A DNA stretch of 64,000 bases, from positions 88,074,670 to 88,138,669 of the forward strand of contig OX352773.1 in the NCBI GenBank assembly GCA_947095535.1. Direction: 5' to 3'. The notes below the pieces were generated by a model, which searched no databases, was not told where the DNA came from, and was given only the letters and a program-made list of their open reading frames with translations. Position numbers and translations under genes: made by a program. How positions within the stretch are numbered: position 1 is the stretch's first letter; every line of letters starts with the position of its first letter. Source of the DNA: Poecilobothrus nobilitatus. Taxonomy: Eukaryota; Arthropoda; Insecta; Diptera; Dolichopodidae. Of this stretch, positions 14,301-29,300 are shown piece by piece.

Positions 14301-17300
14301 TCATCTTCATCGTACTTAAAATAAGAACCCCTAAAATAATTAATAAACAAAACATTAAATTACAAATTTATTTATTTATTTTTTTTTTTAATTTATATTA
14401 TATATTAATAATTAATAAAAAAAAAAAAATATAAATAATTAAAACTATATGTATTTTAAAATATACTTACTGGCATTCTATAGCCGTATGTTTACTTTCA
14501 TCCGAACAATAAAAAAATTTCCCATTAAATAGTTGTACTCCGATAACAGAAAAAATGAATTGAAACAGTATATACACTATTAAAATATTAATAACATTTT
14601 TTAGAGAATTTACGACACAGTCAAATACAGCCTTAAGTTTTGGAACACGTTTGATAGTTTTTAAAGGTCGTAATACACGAAGGACTCGAAGTGATTTAAT
14701 TGTAGATAAATTTTGACCCGCACTGCTCCCACTATATTTTATAATTAATTTTTAATAAATGAATAAAAATTTAGTTTTTTTAATTAAAAAAAAAAAAAAT
14801 TATAATATTATTATTTTTGAAATTAATTTCATTGCATTTTTTTTTTTTTTTTTTTTACAAAGATTAAAAGACTAGATTTTGGTTGTTTTACGCTTTTACA
14901 GAACAGCACATTAAGAGAGTTATGAAAGAAAAATATAAAATAAATACGAACAGCATTTTTATGTAGAATTTTGAAAAAATTTAGAAATGTTTTTTTTTTT
15001 TTCTGTTTGTTTGTTGTTGTTTTATATACACATATAATATAAATATACAATTTTAAAATCTAATTGATTTAAATATTATACATTATAAAATGAAAAAATA
15101 TTTTCAAATTAATTTTAACATTTCTAATTTTTTTCTTTATATTCTTCATTTTGTAGCACATATACAGGACACAACATTTACTCTATTTTTTATCTCTAAA
15201 TTTTTTTTATTTAAGTTTCTGAAAAATAAAAAATTTGAAAAAACATTTTAGGAAATATAACATATTTTAAAGAAAAATAGTTAAAATTAAAAATTTAAAT
15301 TAATATAATTAAATATTTCAAATTAATATTAAAAATACAAAATTAATTAGAAAAAGAAAAACTATACATAAATTTGCCCAATGCATTGATGTGTAAATAC
15401 AATAACTAATAATAATAATAATTTTTTTTTGTTTTTTTAAATATGAAAATATGAAAAAATTTATTATGTATAAAATGTTCAATAAATCGTTAAATTATAA
15501 AATTTATAAACTATAGGTATAATAAAATAAAAAATCCAAAAATGTAATTTAATAGTCTTAATATCTTTACATTTTAACTGAATTAGAGTTAGTACCAGAC
15601 AAAATGTATTATCTATAATCAAAGTTATTCTTATGGCTCTTTCATATAGCAAAAATTTCCAATCTCCAAAATTTTCTTTTTGTAAAAATGAAATAATTTC
15701 GTACAAATAAAATTCAGGTTTGTTTTTTTTTTATTTTGTGTGAACTTATTTCATTTTATTGCGGAGTTATTTCACTTTAGTTTTGGAGAACAGTTTTTCA
15801 TTATAAAATATCTCTGTTCTGTTGAGATTTTTTATGAAGACTGTTTTAATGCACATTAAGTTATCTTTAAAATTTTTAAAGTATACAATAAAATATTTGT
15901 ATTTTTTAAATTAAATTCGTTGAAAATAAAATGAAATATAATTTAACGATTTTTTCAAATAATTTGAACACGGCAAATGTCATTTTAATGCCATAATTAT
16001 TTTTTTTTCGTTTTATATTTTTTATAGCAATGAGCTGAAAAATTATTTTCAGAAGACAAGTTGATGAACGCCAGAAAATGTCACTACAATTTAACTCGAT
16101 TTTAACAAAAAACAAAAAAAAAAATATGGAAATCAACATATTTATTAAGTTAATATTAAGTCAAAAAAAATTAATATTTGAGAAAATTTACAGAAGAATA
16201 GCAAAAACTAAAAAAAAAAATTAAATTATAAAATAAATTATCGAGTTTTTAATTAAATATTTCTTAATTCCGTTTTTGTATATATCAATTTTATTCTAAA
16301 TACGTATAGTACAATGTTAGTTTTTGTTAGTTTCCGAAAGTCAAAAGTCAAAAATATAAGGATAACATTTAATTGAAAAACTTCTTTTAACTATTACATT
16401 ACAATAGAACACTATTTTAAATAAATTTAAAAAAGACAATTAATTAAAAAGAAAATAGTTGTAATTTAAAAAAAAAATGCTTCGTTCGAAAAACTCTAGA
16501 AATTAATTGTTTTTAATTAATTTGAAAATATCTATAATTATAATTTAGTATAGTTTTCAGCCACACACTGCGTATTATGAAATTCCGCTAAATTTTGAAT
16601 ACAAGTACATATTTGGATATAATTTTCCTATTACAAAATCTACATTAACATATAACATATACATATTGTATGTTTAGAATCATGATATTTTTTTTATTTT
16701 CTTTTAGAATCAAGAAATTATGTATCCCATACGATTTTTAGATGTAATTTAGATGTCACGGTAAAATATACCTACACCAGCAGCTAGCTACAGAGCTACA
16801 TATTTATAAACTGATCAATGGTCTGCGATCAATTAAATATTATTTACAATTCTATTAGCTAATGAAAATACTATTAGTATGTGCTGAAGTTGCAAAGATC
16901 GAGTACAATGCTAAACTTAACAAGTACAAGTAATGAAAATAAAATTTTATTTTTAGTTTATATGTATAATGTCAGTAAAATTAATAATGTAACAAGTAGA
17001 AGATATTTTCTTTTTAATTAATATGTCTACGTATCTATATTAGTTCAATTTAGGCTCAGCACCTTCAAGAACAATAGGATTTATTAAATTAAATATAAAA
17101 AGTATTTACAATATAAAAACAGAAGTAAGTTTATATTATACACTTAAAATTTGTAGTGACTGATCTTCTGACTGAAAATTATAAAAAAATTAAAATTTTA
17201 TTTGGATTGTTATATCAGAAATAAATAGCAAAATTATTTCTTTTTTAGTTCTTTGGTAAAAGAAGAAAGAAGAAAAATTTACAATAAGAAGTAAGTTTAT

Positions 17301-20300
17301 TACAAGAGGAAAATCAAAAATGATAATTTTTTTTTTTTTTTTTTTGAACATAAATAATTTAAGCTTACTTCTATATTCTACAACATTTATAGCCAGAGGA
17401 GAAACAACCAATTACATAAACAAATATAGCTTTCGCAAAAGGTGTGTAGTGTAAATTACTACCACCGTATTATCAATGAAAAAAAAAAAAAAAATTTTTT
17501 TATAAAGATTCCCAAAAATCAAATGTATGTGTATATGTATATATGTAATTAATTTTTGTATGTCATGTACAAGATTTACATGAAAAAAAAAAATAATTAT
17601 TTTTAATCTGCTTTATGTTTAAGTAACGGTTAATTTATTTATTTATTTATTTATAGGTTGGATATGGATAAGATAAGAAAAATAATCATAAATATTTATT
17701 TATTTTAATAATAAATAAATTTTATTTTATATTTATTAGAAAAATATTAAAATGAGAAGTATATAAGTCATAAAATTAATATAGAATTCATATAGAGAAG
17801 ATATGCGTAGTATGATTTTAAGATAAACGGACAGATTTTAGCAAATTAATGCCAAAATCGATTTTGTTAAATTAAAAAGAAAAATTAAAATAAAATCAGA
17901 TAAAACGAAGATATTTTAACATTTTAAATTATTTAAATTATGATGCACATAAGATAATTTTAATTATCTAATTAATCTAAAGAAGGGAATCGAGTAAAAA
18001 GAGTTAACTTTAAATTTATTATTAATAAATTAAAAAAATATAGAAAATAAAATAGGAATAATTGAAATTTTATGTTAGATAATGAACATATATTATAATA
18101 TTCACGTTTCGTGACTCTTTTCCAGTGCCATAAATTCATAAAGTGAAATAACACGTGAAAAAAGGAAAACAGACAAGTTTTTTTTTATTAAATATCATAT
18201 AGATAAAGATTGTTATTTGTCAAAAACAATTTTATGACAATTTTGTATAGAGAAGTCTAGGAAAATTTATTCTATTTATTCTAACTATTGGAAATGCATT
18301 GACACTCTCAATTTGTAAGAGTTTAAGAAAAAAATGCGATGAAATTCACTTGCTTATTTTTAAGCTTGTTTATTGCTTGTTTATAAGTTTGTTTGTAAAC
18401 TTATAAGTTAAGGTTTGATCGTGTGCTTCTTAACCATTTTAAGAGCTTTTTAATTTTTGGAAAAATTATGGAAATCAACAATGGTTAATTTTATTTTGAT
18501 TTATTTTTCAGTGTAAAAATAACCGTTATTTTTTAACAAATATTTGGCGCGAATACCATCATTACACACATCGTGCCTGTGATTTTTTAGCATGATTTCA
18601 TTAAACGATTTGCAAAAATACTGTATTTTAATCAATTGTTTAATTGAAAGTTTCACATTGTATGGTAAAATATCAAACAACTAGTTTATAAAGAAGTCTA
18701 ACAGTGTATGAAGTTTATAATAAGTCACAAAATGTAAAAATACCTAATAAAATAAAATGGAATGGAAATTATTAAAAACCGAAAATACTTTTAATTACAC
18801 GTAAAAAAAATAGTTATCGTTTTTTTTTTTTATTTACATCTATTTTTTTTATATTTTATATCATTGTCGTAATATTTTTTTTCAGCTATTTATTATATAA
18901 TATGTATGTATAATATTATGTGTATAATTTTCTAAACTAAAACTTTAACCATTCTATAGGCTGTTTAATTCTATCTATAGATACGTTTTTTTTTATGTAA
19001 AACACACTTATTATAAATCAGTTTGTGAAAATAAAATCTACAGATATTAAGTGCAATATTATTTATCAAATTAATTGATTTAGTGATATTATAAAATACC
19101 TAAATTTAAAAATATTTTTTTTTTAAAGATCTGTTTATCTTATGTAGAAAATTTTATTTAGAAAACTCTTAATTAATAAGACAGAATTTTGTAGAGGAAA
19201 AAAATACTACATTTAATAAAGATTATTAAATATACAAACCTATATAAAATTTTATTTAATAAAAAGGAAATAAATAAAAATTAAATTTTAATAGAAATTT
19301 ATTTTTTAAATTAGAAATCTATAAAAATATAGGAAAAAAATAATAATAATATTGAAAAAGACTGAATGTATTTTAATTTACAAAAATAATTTTTGACAGG
19401 AATAAAAAAATGGTGAAATTTAATTAAACAAATTTCTTACTAATTTTAGATCTCTTTTTATTTATTTTTAACAATAGGTAAACTATACGACAAAAAAAAT
19501 GTAAAAACACTACATAACCTAGCAAATATGTTTTTTTTTCAAAATACGAAAAAAAATTAACTTAATACTTCATTGATAATAGGTGGTAACTACTTTGTTA
19601 CAATATACATCAACAAACATTTATTTTGTACATATATATATATAAAAATATTATAGTGTATTTATGATAACAAATTTTTCGTTACCTCATATCAAAACCT
19701 ATACTGACACCGGCACATATTACTACAACAGCATCCATAATATTCCAAAATTCACGTAAATAGCTGCCTGGATGTAATATTATGCCTAAATCTACAACTT
19801 TAAGTAACATTTCTATCGTAAATACACATGTAAAACAATAATCGAAGTAATTTAAAATTTTGTTGCGTGGGGAATCTTCATTAACTGGATCTTCTGCAGC
19901 TAAAGCTATTGATGATAAACATATTACAACCATAATGAAAAAATCGAAGTAACGTAGATTAACAACCCAATGTGCTCCACGCCGTATTCTTTAATTATGT
20001 GTTACGAATATTTTTTAATGATTTTTTTTTTTTTTGATAATTCGAATTTTGAGATGTTTTAATTTTTTTTTTAATAATAAAAAAAAAGATAACAATTCGA
20101 AACAAATTGCAATTAAAAAAAAAATTAAAGATAATGAAAAAAAATAAAGAAAAAAGTATGTAACAAATTAATACTTACTGTATTATAAATAACATTTTTT
20201 TGGAACATTTAAGTAATTTTGGTAGAAATATGAAAAAAGAAATTATTTTTCTTTATATTAATTAAAAATATATCTTTAATATAAAACGTTATTAATTATA

Positions 20301-23300
20301 AAATAATTTCTACCAAAATTACTTAAGTTTAATGCTTGTAAAAAATTTTTCAATTTTATATTAAGTTCATGTTAAATAAAAGTGATTTTAAAAAAATAAA
20401 ATTAATATTTAAATAAATGTAAAAAAAATTATTTACGGATTTGTTGGAGATAAAATAAACATTGAAGAATATGGCAGCATTGGTTTTGGCCCTATTTGAT
20501 CTTCTTCTTCTTCTTCTTTTTTCTCTTCCTCTTTTTTTTTTGAACTATGTCTAACAGCAGCTTCAAGTTTTGATGGTGATACATCACCTTGTAGTGCTTC
20601 CATTTCTTTTTCCAATTCTTGTAACTGTTTTTCTTTATCTTCTTCAACTTGTTCTTCTTCTGCAGCAGTTAATTCTTGAGCATTTGCTAAATTATCGACA
20701 GCGATAGCCAAGAATACATTTAGCAGTGTATAGTTACCAAATAGCACCAAAATTATAAAATATCTGGAAAACAAATTTTATTTAAATATTTGTTAAAAAC
20801 CAAAAAAAAAAACTAATATCAATCTTACAATGAATATATCATTCCTTTTTTTGCTCCACCTTGTGATATAATACCTTGATACATAACTTCATTCCAATCT
20901 TCACCAGTTAATATTTGAAATACTGTTAACAGAGCAATTGGAAATGTATTGAAATTTGTTTCTGGTGTACCGCCACGTAAATTAAATTGACCACCAAATA
21001 ATTGCATACCCAATAAAGCAAATATAAGAATGAATAAGAAGAGCAAGAACAATAATGAAATAATAGATCTCATTGAATTTAATAATGATATAACAAGATT
21101 ACGTAATGATGACCAATATTTTGTAACTTTAAATATACGAAGTAAACGTAAAGCTCTTAGGACGGATAAACCAAATGATCCACCTTTTACTTCTGACCAT
21201 ATAACTTCAAATATTGAACCACTTATGACAACACAATCAAAACGATTAAACGATGATTCAAAATATATTCTTGGTCCCAATGCATACATTTTAACAAACA
21301 TTTCAGTCATAAATAGGCCAAGAAATGCAAATTCGGCTATAACTATATATAGAAAAAAATATATATATATATATAAATTTTATTTAAAAATTTCATTTTA
21401 TTTTTAACTTACATAAGAAACTATTTAACCAAGGCGGTTGACCATAATGCTCAACGGCAACGCATACAGTATTTAAAAATACTAATACAATTACAAACCA
21501 ATAAAACCATTGTGTTTTAACTGTATGACGGATCCAAAAACGAAAACGTTTTTCTGCATGCCAAAAACCTTTGCAACTACCTTGTGTATTTCCTTTTGCT
21601 TTTAAAAAACCATCATCACCATAATCATCTTCAGCCTCTTCTTCTTCTGTATCTGTTGATTTTGATTTACCTAAACTTTTCAGCTTTTTTCGTTTAGCTG
21701 CATTACGACGTCTCGCTACAATAAAAAAATTTTAAAATTGTTAGAATTAAATGTATAATAAAAATGGAATAAATTTATTTTACCTTCAATTATATGCATT
21801 TTTTCTTCTTCTGTTGTTCTTTCTTCTGCTAATATCACTTCCTCTGTATATGTTTTTAAATTCATATAAATTTAATAAAATAAATTACAAAAAAAAAACA
21901 AATACAAATTAAATTAATTTTGTTTTCTTTTTTTCTATTTACAATAATTTTAAAGTATAAAATTAACATTTAATAATATATTATTTTTTTATTATTAATT
22001 ATACTTATAAATGATTGAGGATTTTCTATATATGTATGTATTGAACTCTGTTTTTAATTCGATTTCTAACACAAATACATATGTAAAATGTTTTATTATG
22101 TATATGCATTAGGATTTATACTCTACCAGCTTTACATATCCACTCAACGTAACCATTTAATTCACGTTCTAACTGCTGTTGTCGTCTAAGTTTAAGAAAT
22201 TCTTGCCTATTTTCTACTTTTTCTCGTTCTTTTGCGAATTCTCTACAATAAAGATGTGAAATAGTCAAAACAAAAAAAAAAAACAAAAAAAAAAACTAAT
22301 GACAGATAATGATATTTAAATGACACATAATTTTTGTTTTTTAATATGTATTGAAATGAATTTATTACCCATATTCTGTAAGATGCATCATACGAAAAAT
22401 TTCACTCAAGCGATATTACGATATATGTATATCTGTTACATACGCGTCTTATTTTTAAGTCAACTGATGTCAACTGCCTAAAGAGTCGTCTGTAGTATTT
22501 CTCTAAGGCTTTTCTTATTTTCAAAATTATTTTTAAGTAATAAGTATCACTTAAGTAATAAGTATCACTTTTAAATTTTTATTTTTTAAATAAATAATTT
22601 TAATTTTTAAATGAAAGATAAGTGGATAGCATAAGTAAATTATATTATATTGAAGTTTTTGTTTTATTTGTGTTTTATTAAGATTAGGTATAGTTACTGT
22701 ACATTATTAGTTACTGCACATTAATTTCGAATTCGTCCAACAAAAATGATAAAATTTTCATTCAGTAATCTGCGTTTGGTAAAAAAATTTTTTGTTGGAG
22801 TAAATTTTTATTTAAATGTGGTCCAGAGAGCTTTTATTGCTTTGAAGTATTTCTTATAATATTTTCATTTTGCTTCATTTTCAAAAAAATTACAATAAAA
22901 GAAATCTCATCATTCTTACATACTTTTTCATTTTATTTAATACAGCTAACACATAACAAACATTTTTATCCCACGTCTTACAGAATGACATATTCAACTA
23001 TATTTGAAATAATTAATTTTTAAATGGCATTTGAGATGCGCCTAAGAGAATATGGGTTTATAATTTATTAAAAAAAAAATTATAATAAAATAAAATAATT
23101 AAAAATAAAAACAATTAATAAAAAACGATTTATTATACAAAAATAAATAAACTAATGAAAAATTAAAAAAAAAACAAAATATAAATAAATACATAAATAA
23201 AAAATAATGATTAATATGATACAATGCATTTATATATTCTATTAATTTTGCCGTTTAATTGTATTTATTTAATATTATTGGCAAGTATTATTGGCATTTT

Positions 23301-26300
23301 TTTTTTTTCATTTATTATCCAATTCCGTTCAATTATTGCACAGGTGAGTGAAAATGTAAATGCCTTTTTATTTTTTCTGAAAAAAATTTGAAACTTATGG
23401 GAAAAGGGGATTTAAAACAAAGACTTAAAACATTATGCTCAAAACTTCGATTAAATATTAATATATATATATATTTTTTTTTTTTTTTTGCATTATCATA
23501 CATTCTAAAATTTTAATACATTTACGATATTTTGTTTTATGGTATTTTGTTTATAAACCTTCTTCAAGTAATTTTTGTACTAAAATAAAAACATTTGCAG
23601 AAATGAAATCTGTTTCTGTTAAAATGAAAATCTGTTAACTATTGTATATAATATTTTTTTTAAAACTAAATATTCTATAAATGTACTAAATATTGTCAAT
23701 ATATATATTAAAATGCAATTCTCAAACATATTTTTTTTTAGGAAAGGCTATAATTTACTATATTATGTATTATAATAAATATAATAATATTATTATTTAT
23801 ACAGTTTATAATGTAACGACTTTTTTTTTTTTGTGGTTTTTAAATACTTTTGTTACTTTTGTGCTTAGTTTTTGAAAAGTGAGATTTTATTTTTTTTTTT
23901 GTCTCTTGACTAAATTTTAAACTTTTCTGTGCTTGTGACGGTTACTTTAAATGTGAATTTAAAATTCAGTTCTTTAGATATTTATTTTGGATTTTTATTA
24001 ACGTTTAAATATATATATAGTTTTTTGATATTATATAGGTACTGAAAAAAGATATTTAGAAATTAATAATGGATTACTATGAAGAACCTTTAAGGTGAAA
24101 ATTTGAATTAAATGCAAGTGTATTTAGATAATTAAAAAAAAAAAAGGTTTAGAAATTTTATTAAATGAAAGTTAATTAATCATATATATCACCTTTTTAA
24201 TTTTAATGGATATTTTTTTACGTGTATAATAAAAGTGTAAATATTTTATGATTGAATGAATTATGTATAATTTAATTCTTGTGTATTATTTTAATAGCAA
24301 GATTTTAATGAGTTCTGATTTTTGGTTAATAAGAGATATTGATTTTTGAAGACATAGTTAACTAAAAACAAAACATAGAAAATACAGATAAAACAAAATT
24401 TCCATATAAGTAAAATAATTCTAATTAAATCCGCATAGCAATAAAATTAAATTTTTATTTTATAATATAAACTAAAACAAAACTAAAAAAAAAAATTATA
24501 TTTAAATATAAAATAATAAAAAATTGAATTATTGTAAAAATAAAAAATAATATATTTTTTAAACTATATAGAAAGAAACAATTCTAATTATTAATATATT
24601 ATTATAAATGTATCAAAATAAAATGACAACATAAAATTTCTTTTTCAGAAGAAAATTCCATTGAAAATAGTATAGTTTTAATTATAAACTTACAACTTAT
24701 ATACATCCAATAAGTTATAAGTTTATAAGCTGCTAAAATATTTTCAAAGTTTGGCTACTTGTTTAAACATATATTTTTAAAGACAACGTGTCATATACAT
24801 TACATGACCTCTCTCAATAATAAACTAATTAAATGGTAAGAATTGTTAGGTACAAATGGTGTAGGTTATCTAATGAATACTAAACATGTCATTTAAGAAG
24901 ATAGAGGTTTAAACACACCAATAAGAAAAAATAGATTATTTTTTTAGAATTTGTACATGAAAGAATCATAAATATATGTATATATTATTTACAAAATTTC
25001 AAATTTGAATGTCATTTTATTTTGAAAACAAAACAAAATTATATTAAAAAAAAATTCTAAATGAAGTTCTAATAAAAGAAAATTATTTTAAAATGAAAAA
25101 ATAAATTTAAAATGAAAACAAATAATAAAATTATAAAAACTATATATATAGAATTAAATTATCCTATATATATATATATAATAATATATTTTCATGTATA
25201 ATTATTGACATTTTCCATGAAATTATTTTTACATATAAAATAGTACACTAGGAATTATTAATTTTAATTAATCATTTATATAGTATTATAGTAGGAAGTA
25301 AATATATAATATGTATATATGCTATTACTTTTAATATAGTTTTTAATAACATGAAATTTATAGCATTTTCTAAAAAAAAAAAAAAAAAACAATAATAATA
25401 AAAACTTTTATATAGGATCTTTGTATATAAGATAACAACTATTATTATGTGTATATATATGTATATAAAATATACTTTTTATTTTACGGATTAAAAAATA
25501 TCATTCTCAGATAAATTTTCAAGGAGGGGAGTATAGTATTTGATTATCAATAAATATATTATATATATGTATATTATTTTTATATAGTATATTATTATAT
25601 ATAGAATCAGTTGTTAAACCTGCTTGTGTTATCCAATTTAAATATGCAGCCATTGCATCCTGAAATAATTGTGTTGTTCTCATTTTTTGAAATTGAACAC
25701 GCCGCTCAACACGATTTCTTTCATTAGAGAATTCTCTATATACAACATTATCAATAACGTAAAATATTTTTATTTTGAATTTTTTAATTTTAATTTTACT
25801 TTTTTTTTTTTTTTTATTATTAAAATAATATTTTAAATTATATTAAAAATAAAAATTAATAATAACAAATTGTATAATACAATAATATATAAAAAAAAAA
25901 AAATGTTTTAAAAAATAATTAAAATAAATAAGATAAATAATTGAAAAATATATAGAAAAAAATAAAAAAAATAATTAAAATCAATTTAAAAATAAATACA
26001 TAATTATATAAATAAAAAACAAACTTACCCGCTAAGAACACCGAGAACTAAATTGAGCATAAAGAATGAACCAATAACTATTAAAGGAACAAAATAAATC
26101 CAATTGTATGTTGAACCCAATGCATCATTTGTCTATAATTATAATTTTAAAATTAAAAATTAATATTTATTTTATATACATATGTATATATTAATTTTTT
26201 TTTTTGGTTTTATTTCCAAATATAAATAATAGCAAAAACAAAAAGATGCAAAAAAAATATTATTTTTTTTTTTCAATTTTAATCTTTTTATACAAGGCTC

Positions 26301-29300
26301 TTCAGCATTTTAATTAAAAAAAAAAAAATATATAAAAATAAATCAATTAAATATACTTTCATTTTCTCTCCCACTTTTTTCATTTTATAAAATTACATAT
26401 TAATTTATTATAATTTGTTCCAATTTAAAATTTTAAAATCATTTTATAATAAATTTAAAAAGAATAATTCTAAAATAAAAAAAAAATTACAATGTACTTT
26501 TATAAAAGTTAAATTAAAACTGAGAGAAATTGTATGAATACATTCATTTTATTTAAGGCCCCTGTACACTAAGTAATGTGATTAATTATATTATATAATT
26601 GTCAATCAATTGACAACAATTTGAGTTAATAATATGCCATTTGACATATATAACAGTAGTCTAACAAAATTGACAATGATTGACCTATTTGACATATAAT
26701 TTAACACTTGTCACTTAGCATAACCTCTATATTTAGAATATTTATTAGCATTGGTTTTTTTAGTGTCAAATAATGAGCCAAAAACTATTAATATAAATTG
26801 CAAAATGTGCATTAATTTTATACTTTATATTATGTATATCTAAAACTACTTTTAAATAATTATGAAAGTTAGTTAATCCATAAATTAAATGATTTTTAAG
26901 GTATATTATAATATATTATATGCATTTCCTAATTTAATGAATAAATTAAAATGAATTTTTTAAAATTTTTTTAAAATTAGAAATAAATTTTTCAAATTAT
27001 AAAATTAACTCTGAAAATGCTATTTTATAAATTTGAAAAATTTCAATAAATTATATATTACATATTAAAACAATTATATATATTTAATATAAATTATTAA
27101 TTTTAATTAAACTTTTTAATTTAAATTTATTTATATTTTAAGACTTTTATGTTGAGAAAAAAAACATTAAATAAATAAATTTAAAAAAAAAAGAAAAAGT
27201 ATAAAAATAATAATAAATAGTATATGAGCTTTTTGACGACAAGAATATAATATTAAAAAAAAAAAAAAACTTATATCTACAGTTATTATAATTAATATAA
27301 TGAATAGCTTTCGTTGCAAAATGGATTAAATATAACTTTTAATATAAAATTATATACTACTAATTATTAATAGTTTTATACAATTATAACAGTAAAATCT
27401 AAATTTATGATATAAAAATTTATATATTTTTTTTAAATATTAAAGATATTATAATTTTTCGAATTTATATTAATAAATTAATAGTCTAATTGAATTAATA
27501 TATCGGATATAAAATAATTTGATTCAAAAATAAGTATTTTTAAAAAAGATATTAAATAAAAATCTAGATTTCACTGTTACATTTTTCTTTTAGTTAGTAA
27601 AAATAATAATTTCTACATTCATCAAAAAAAAATAAAAAATTATAGGTATATGTACTTATAATATATATAATAAATATACATTCTTATATGTATATTAATT
27701 AATTTATATATAGATGTAATTACAAATTTATATATATATATATATATTTTTTTTTTTTTTGATGCATAATTTTATAAATGTTGGGTGGGAAAAAATTTTG
27801 AAAATATTTTTAAACAAAATAACTTTTTTATTAAAACAAAAATATATATGCGAAATAAGCGAATTTGTGTTTCATATTATGGTGATTAAAATAATTTGTT
27901 TGATTATTTTAAAATTAATATAATTAAAGTAATTTCTAATGATATTCACAAAAAAAAAAAAAAAAAAAAAAAAAAACAAATATTCCAAACTACTTTTCAA
28001 ACATTACTTTATATAAATTACTTTTAAATTATGTATACTTTTTAATTAATTGCTTTCAAATTATTTTAAACCAAAAATTAATTTTTTACTTATGTTGAAC
28101 GATATTTTGAATGAATGCTCTAATTAGAGCCATTAAATTAAAAACGAAATTCTCACCTGTATAACAGCTTTTTTTTTGCTTTTTTTTTTTATTTATTCAA
28201 ACAAATACATATATATACTAAATATTTTGGTAAAATATGTGCAACAATACATGGTTACCGAATTATTCTATCTATAAGATAGGCAATTCTGTATTAGGTA
28301 AACTATAGTCAACAATTCAATTTTATTAAATTGTAATTTAAGTTATAATAGTATACATACATTAAGATATTTTTAATCTTATTTTTAATTTAGTTTTGTA
28401 TATGTATGTAAATATATTATAAACATTAAATTTTAATCCTATATACATATTTATCATCCTTGTAATTCTTATTATAATTTAGAGTTATTTCGAATAATAA
28501 ATAAATTAAAAAATAAATAAAATATTTTTTACATTTCTTTGAAGCGAATAATAGTCTTAAATTAATTTCTTTTACTCGTAGATTTCTTAAAATTATTTTT
28601 TTATTATATTGATGTGTCTTTTCAAGCTCAATTTAAGAGAATTATTTTATAGAAATAATGAAGTTTAATTTTTTGTTTCTTTTTTTTTTTTTAATAGAAA
28701 TATAGGACAGAAATTTTTTTTTATTTTTTATGTTAAAATAAAATCATAAATATCTAAACTTTTTAGATAAAAAGTATTCAAAACAAAGGTTTTTCTTTTT
28801 AGATATTTTGAAAATAGCTTTTGCCATTTACATCAGATTTTGTTTTTGGTTTTTTTTTTTGTTCTTCATATATTTTTTTTTTTTTTCAATTTACCCAATA
28901 CAGTATTGCAGTCCAGCCTTCCATTGTGATGCACTGAAATACTGTTAACATAGCAAACCCAATATTATCGAAACTAGTTATTCCTGAATTTGGGCCATCC
29001 CATTTTTCTAAACACATACTATTTGTAAAATTACATAAATATGCTGATGTATTCTGTTTTGGAAAATCATCGGCATTACATGGTGTTTCCATTTCACCTT
29101 CTTTTACGATTTGATCTAAAAATAAAAAAAATAAAAATTAAATTTAAAGTTTTGATTTATATTTTTTTCTATTAAATTAAAACAAAACTATTTAGTATAA
29201 CTTACTAGGATTTTCTAAACTATAGCATGTTTTATGTAAAGCTCCTGAATAAAATTCGAGTCCTATAATAGCAAATATGATAATTGCGAATAACACTAAC

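Noticed and set aside
21030..21407. 125-codon plus-strand open frame
   Set aside because: Antisense shadow of the cac repeat II exon.
26560..26740. Possible small DNA transposon in a cac intron
   Set aside because: No terminal inverted repeats or target-site duplication could be identified.
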